A DNA stretch of 34,977 bases from Verrucomicrobiota bacterium (GTDB lineage Bacteria > Verrucomicrobiota > Verrucomicrobiia > Limisphaerales > J093), in the NCBI GenBank assembly GCA_022710935.1, contig JAKLFY010000067.1, positions 1 through 34,977 of the forward strand, written 5' to 3'. The stretch's first letter is position 1. Each line of letters starts with the position of its first letter. Below are positions 34,488 through 34,977 of the stretch, one piece after another. The translations under genes and the position numbers were made by a program. The notes beneath the pieces are model-generated. The model saw only the letters and a list, made by a program, of their open reading frames with translations. It did no database searches and was not told where the DNA came from.

Positions 34488-34887
34488 CGCGGCCACAGTC
34501 CGAGTATCGTGCAGCCGGCGAGGAATCTCGGAGGGCCGATTCGGCGGCTGCGCATGCGCGTCTACCTAAGGAAAGCTCCTGAGTGGTTCCTGGGAGCAGC
34601 AATGTCGAGGTCGTCCAAGTCCTTGGGCCGGTGTTCGTTGTGGCAGTCGCTTCTGCTCAGCTCGGCGCCGAGGTCGCGAAGTCCCGCGGCCGCGGGAGAG
34701 TGCGGCGGTTTACCGCCGCTTTCCGAGGACGATGGTCGGTCACGTCCCACGCAAAGCGGTGCTGAAGCACCGCAGTCCAGACGCTTCGCGCTGTCGAAAG
34801 CGTTCGTGCCCAGGCAGTTTTCGTGCAAGATCCGCATCTCAGCCGGCCTTAGTACGCTAGTTCATAAGTCCGCACACGTATTTTTTC
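34488..34887. other. intergenic region with hairpin cluster next to an insertion-sequence end
   Basis: No gene is recognised; long frames through it translate to low-complexity sequence. A cluster of perfect hairpins lies at 34682-34773. The stretch 34850-34887 (GTACGCTAGTTCATAAGTCC) lies just beyond the transposase stop and is where an insertion-sequence terminus would be expected. Confidence 0.55.
34682..34773. repeat. cluster of three short perfect palindromes
   Basis: TCCCGCGGCCGCGGGA (34682-34697) is a perfect 16-bp palindrome. GCGGCGGT (34702-34709) pairs with ACCGCCGC (34712-34719). GCGGTGCT (34756-34763) pairs with AGCACCGC (34766-34773). The pattern is typical of REP-like intergenic elements. 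Confidence 0.7.
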
Positions 34888-34977
34888 TCAAGCCGCCACC
34901 GCCAACTCCGTGGTTCTTGGTGTGGCGAACTTGGACAGCAGTTCATTCAAGTCGCTGCGGGTGAACTTCCACTGGAA
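34888..34977 (-). CDS. 3' end of a probable IS630-family transposase, truncated by window edge
   Basis: The minus strand encodes FQWKFTRSDLNELLSKF, then ATPRTTELAVAA and a TGA stop at 34888-34890. A terminal F-x-W-x-FT-x-x-D-L segment is characteristic of the C-terminus of IS630-type DDE transposases, the cut-and-paste enzymes that target TA. Only 29 residues are visible, so the family call is tentative. The gene would run in from the right of the window. Confidence 0.5.
   Translation of the reverse strand, partial: FQWKFTRSDLNELLSKFATPRTTELAVAA

Overview
The window comes from a high-GC, Gram-negative-type bacterium, most likely of the Verrucomicrobiota (PVC group). I judge this from gene content only: a CotH/lamin-tail surface protein with the C-terminal beta-sandwich typical of that phylum, a PEP-CTERM protein, a pseudopilin with the H-X9-DG signature, Tat-exported aldo-keto reductase, Gfo/Idh/MocA and sugar-isomerase-like enzymes, a GH106-type rhamnosidase, a DUF4434 glycosidase-like protein and a DnaE2-type polymerase. 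Intergenic DNA is rich in short palindromic and dispersed repeats. No tRNA, rRNA or CRISPR array was seen.

Layout. 1-3.6 kb: the 3' part of a CotH/LTD surface protein, then a PEP-CTERM protein. 3.7-9.3 kb: a beta-carbonic anhydrase (-) diverging from a Tat aldo-keto reductase (+), followed by a large GH106-type hydrolase. 9.4-10.5 kb: a two-gene minus-strand unit encoding a NapH/CcoG-like polyferredoxin membrane protein and a small membrane-anchored protein resembling a heavy-metal-associated (HMA) fold. 10.9-14.4 kb: a 1186-residue secreted PKD protein. 14.6-15.9 kb: a near-perfect 28-bp inverted repeat bracketing a pseudopilin gene. 15.9-18.1 kb: a secreted GH36-like hydrolase. 18.1-20.3 kb: an accessory patch with a PemK/MazF toxin-antitoxin pair between diverged 68-bp direct repeats and the stump of an Ntn hydrolase. 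20.3-21.2 kb: a Tat sugar isomerase-like enzyme. 21.2-22.0 kb: repeat-rich DNA. 22.0-25.8 kb: an overlapping SbcD/SbcC-like repair pair. 26.0-29.0 kb: a Gfo/Idh/MocA oxidoreductase followed by the DUF4434 gene. 29.3-33.0 kb: dnaE2-type polymerase. 33.0-34.5 kb: a small lipoprotein and a LamG-like secreted protein. The right edge holds a hairpin cluster and the 3' end of an IS630-like transposase.

How the parts fit. Most genes serve extracellular or periplasmic polysaccharide breakdown (GH106, GH36-like, DUF4434, LamG-like, and exported oxidoreductases and isomerases), with surface proteins alongside. They are dispersed single genes or pairs rather than one operon. A second theme is DNA maintenance: SbcCD-like and DnaE2-like genes.

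The most unusual signals are: a Rad50-like ATPase with a beta-rich hinge and no zinc-hook CxxC; a palindromic repeat inserted in frame in the DUF4434 gene; a roughly 80-residue insertion in the polymerase; a repeat motif that supplies the stop codons of two unrelated genes; and the inverted-repeat-bracketed pseudopilin. I found no convincing complete new defence or biosynthetic system. Repeat identities and insert boundaries were judged by eye.
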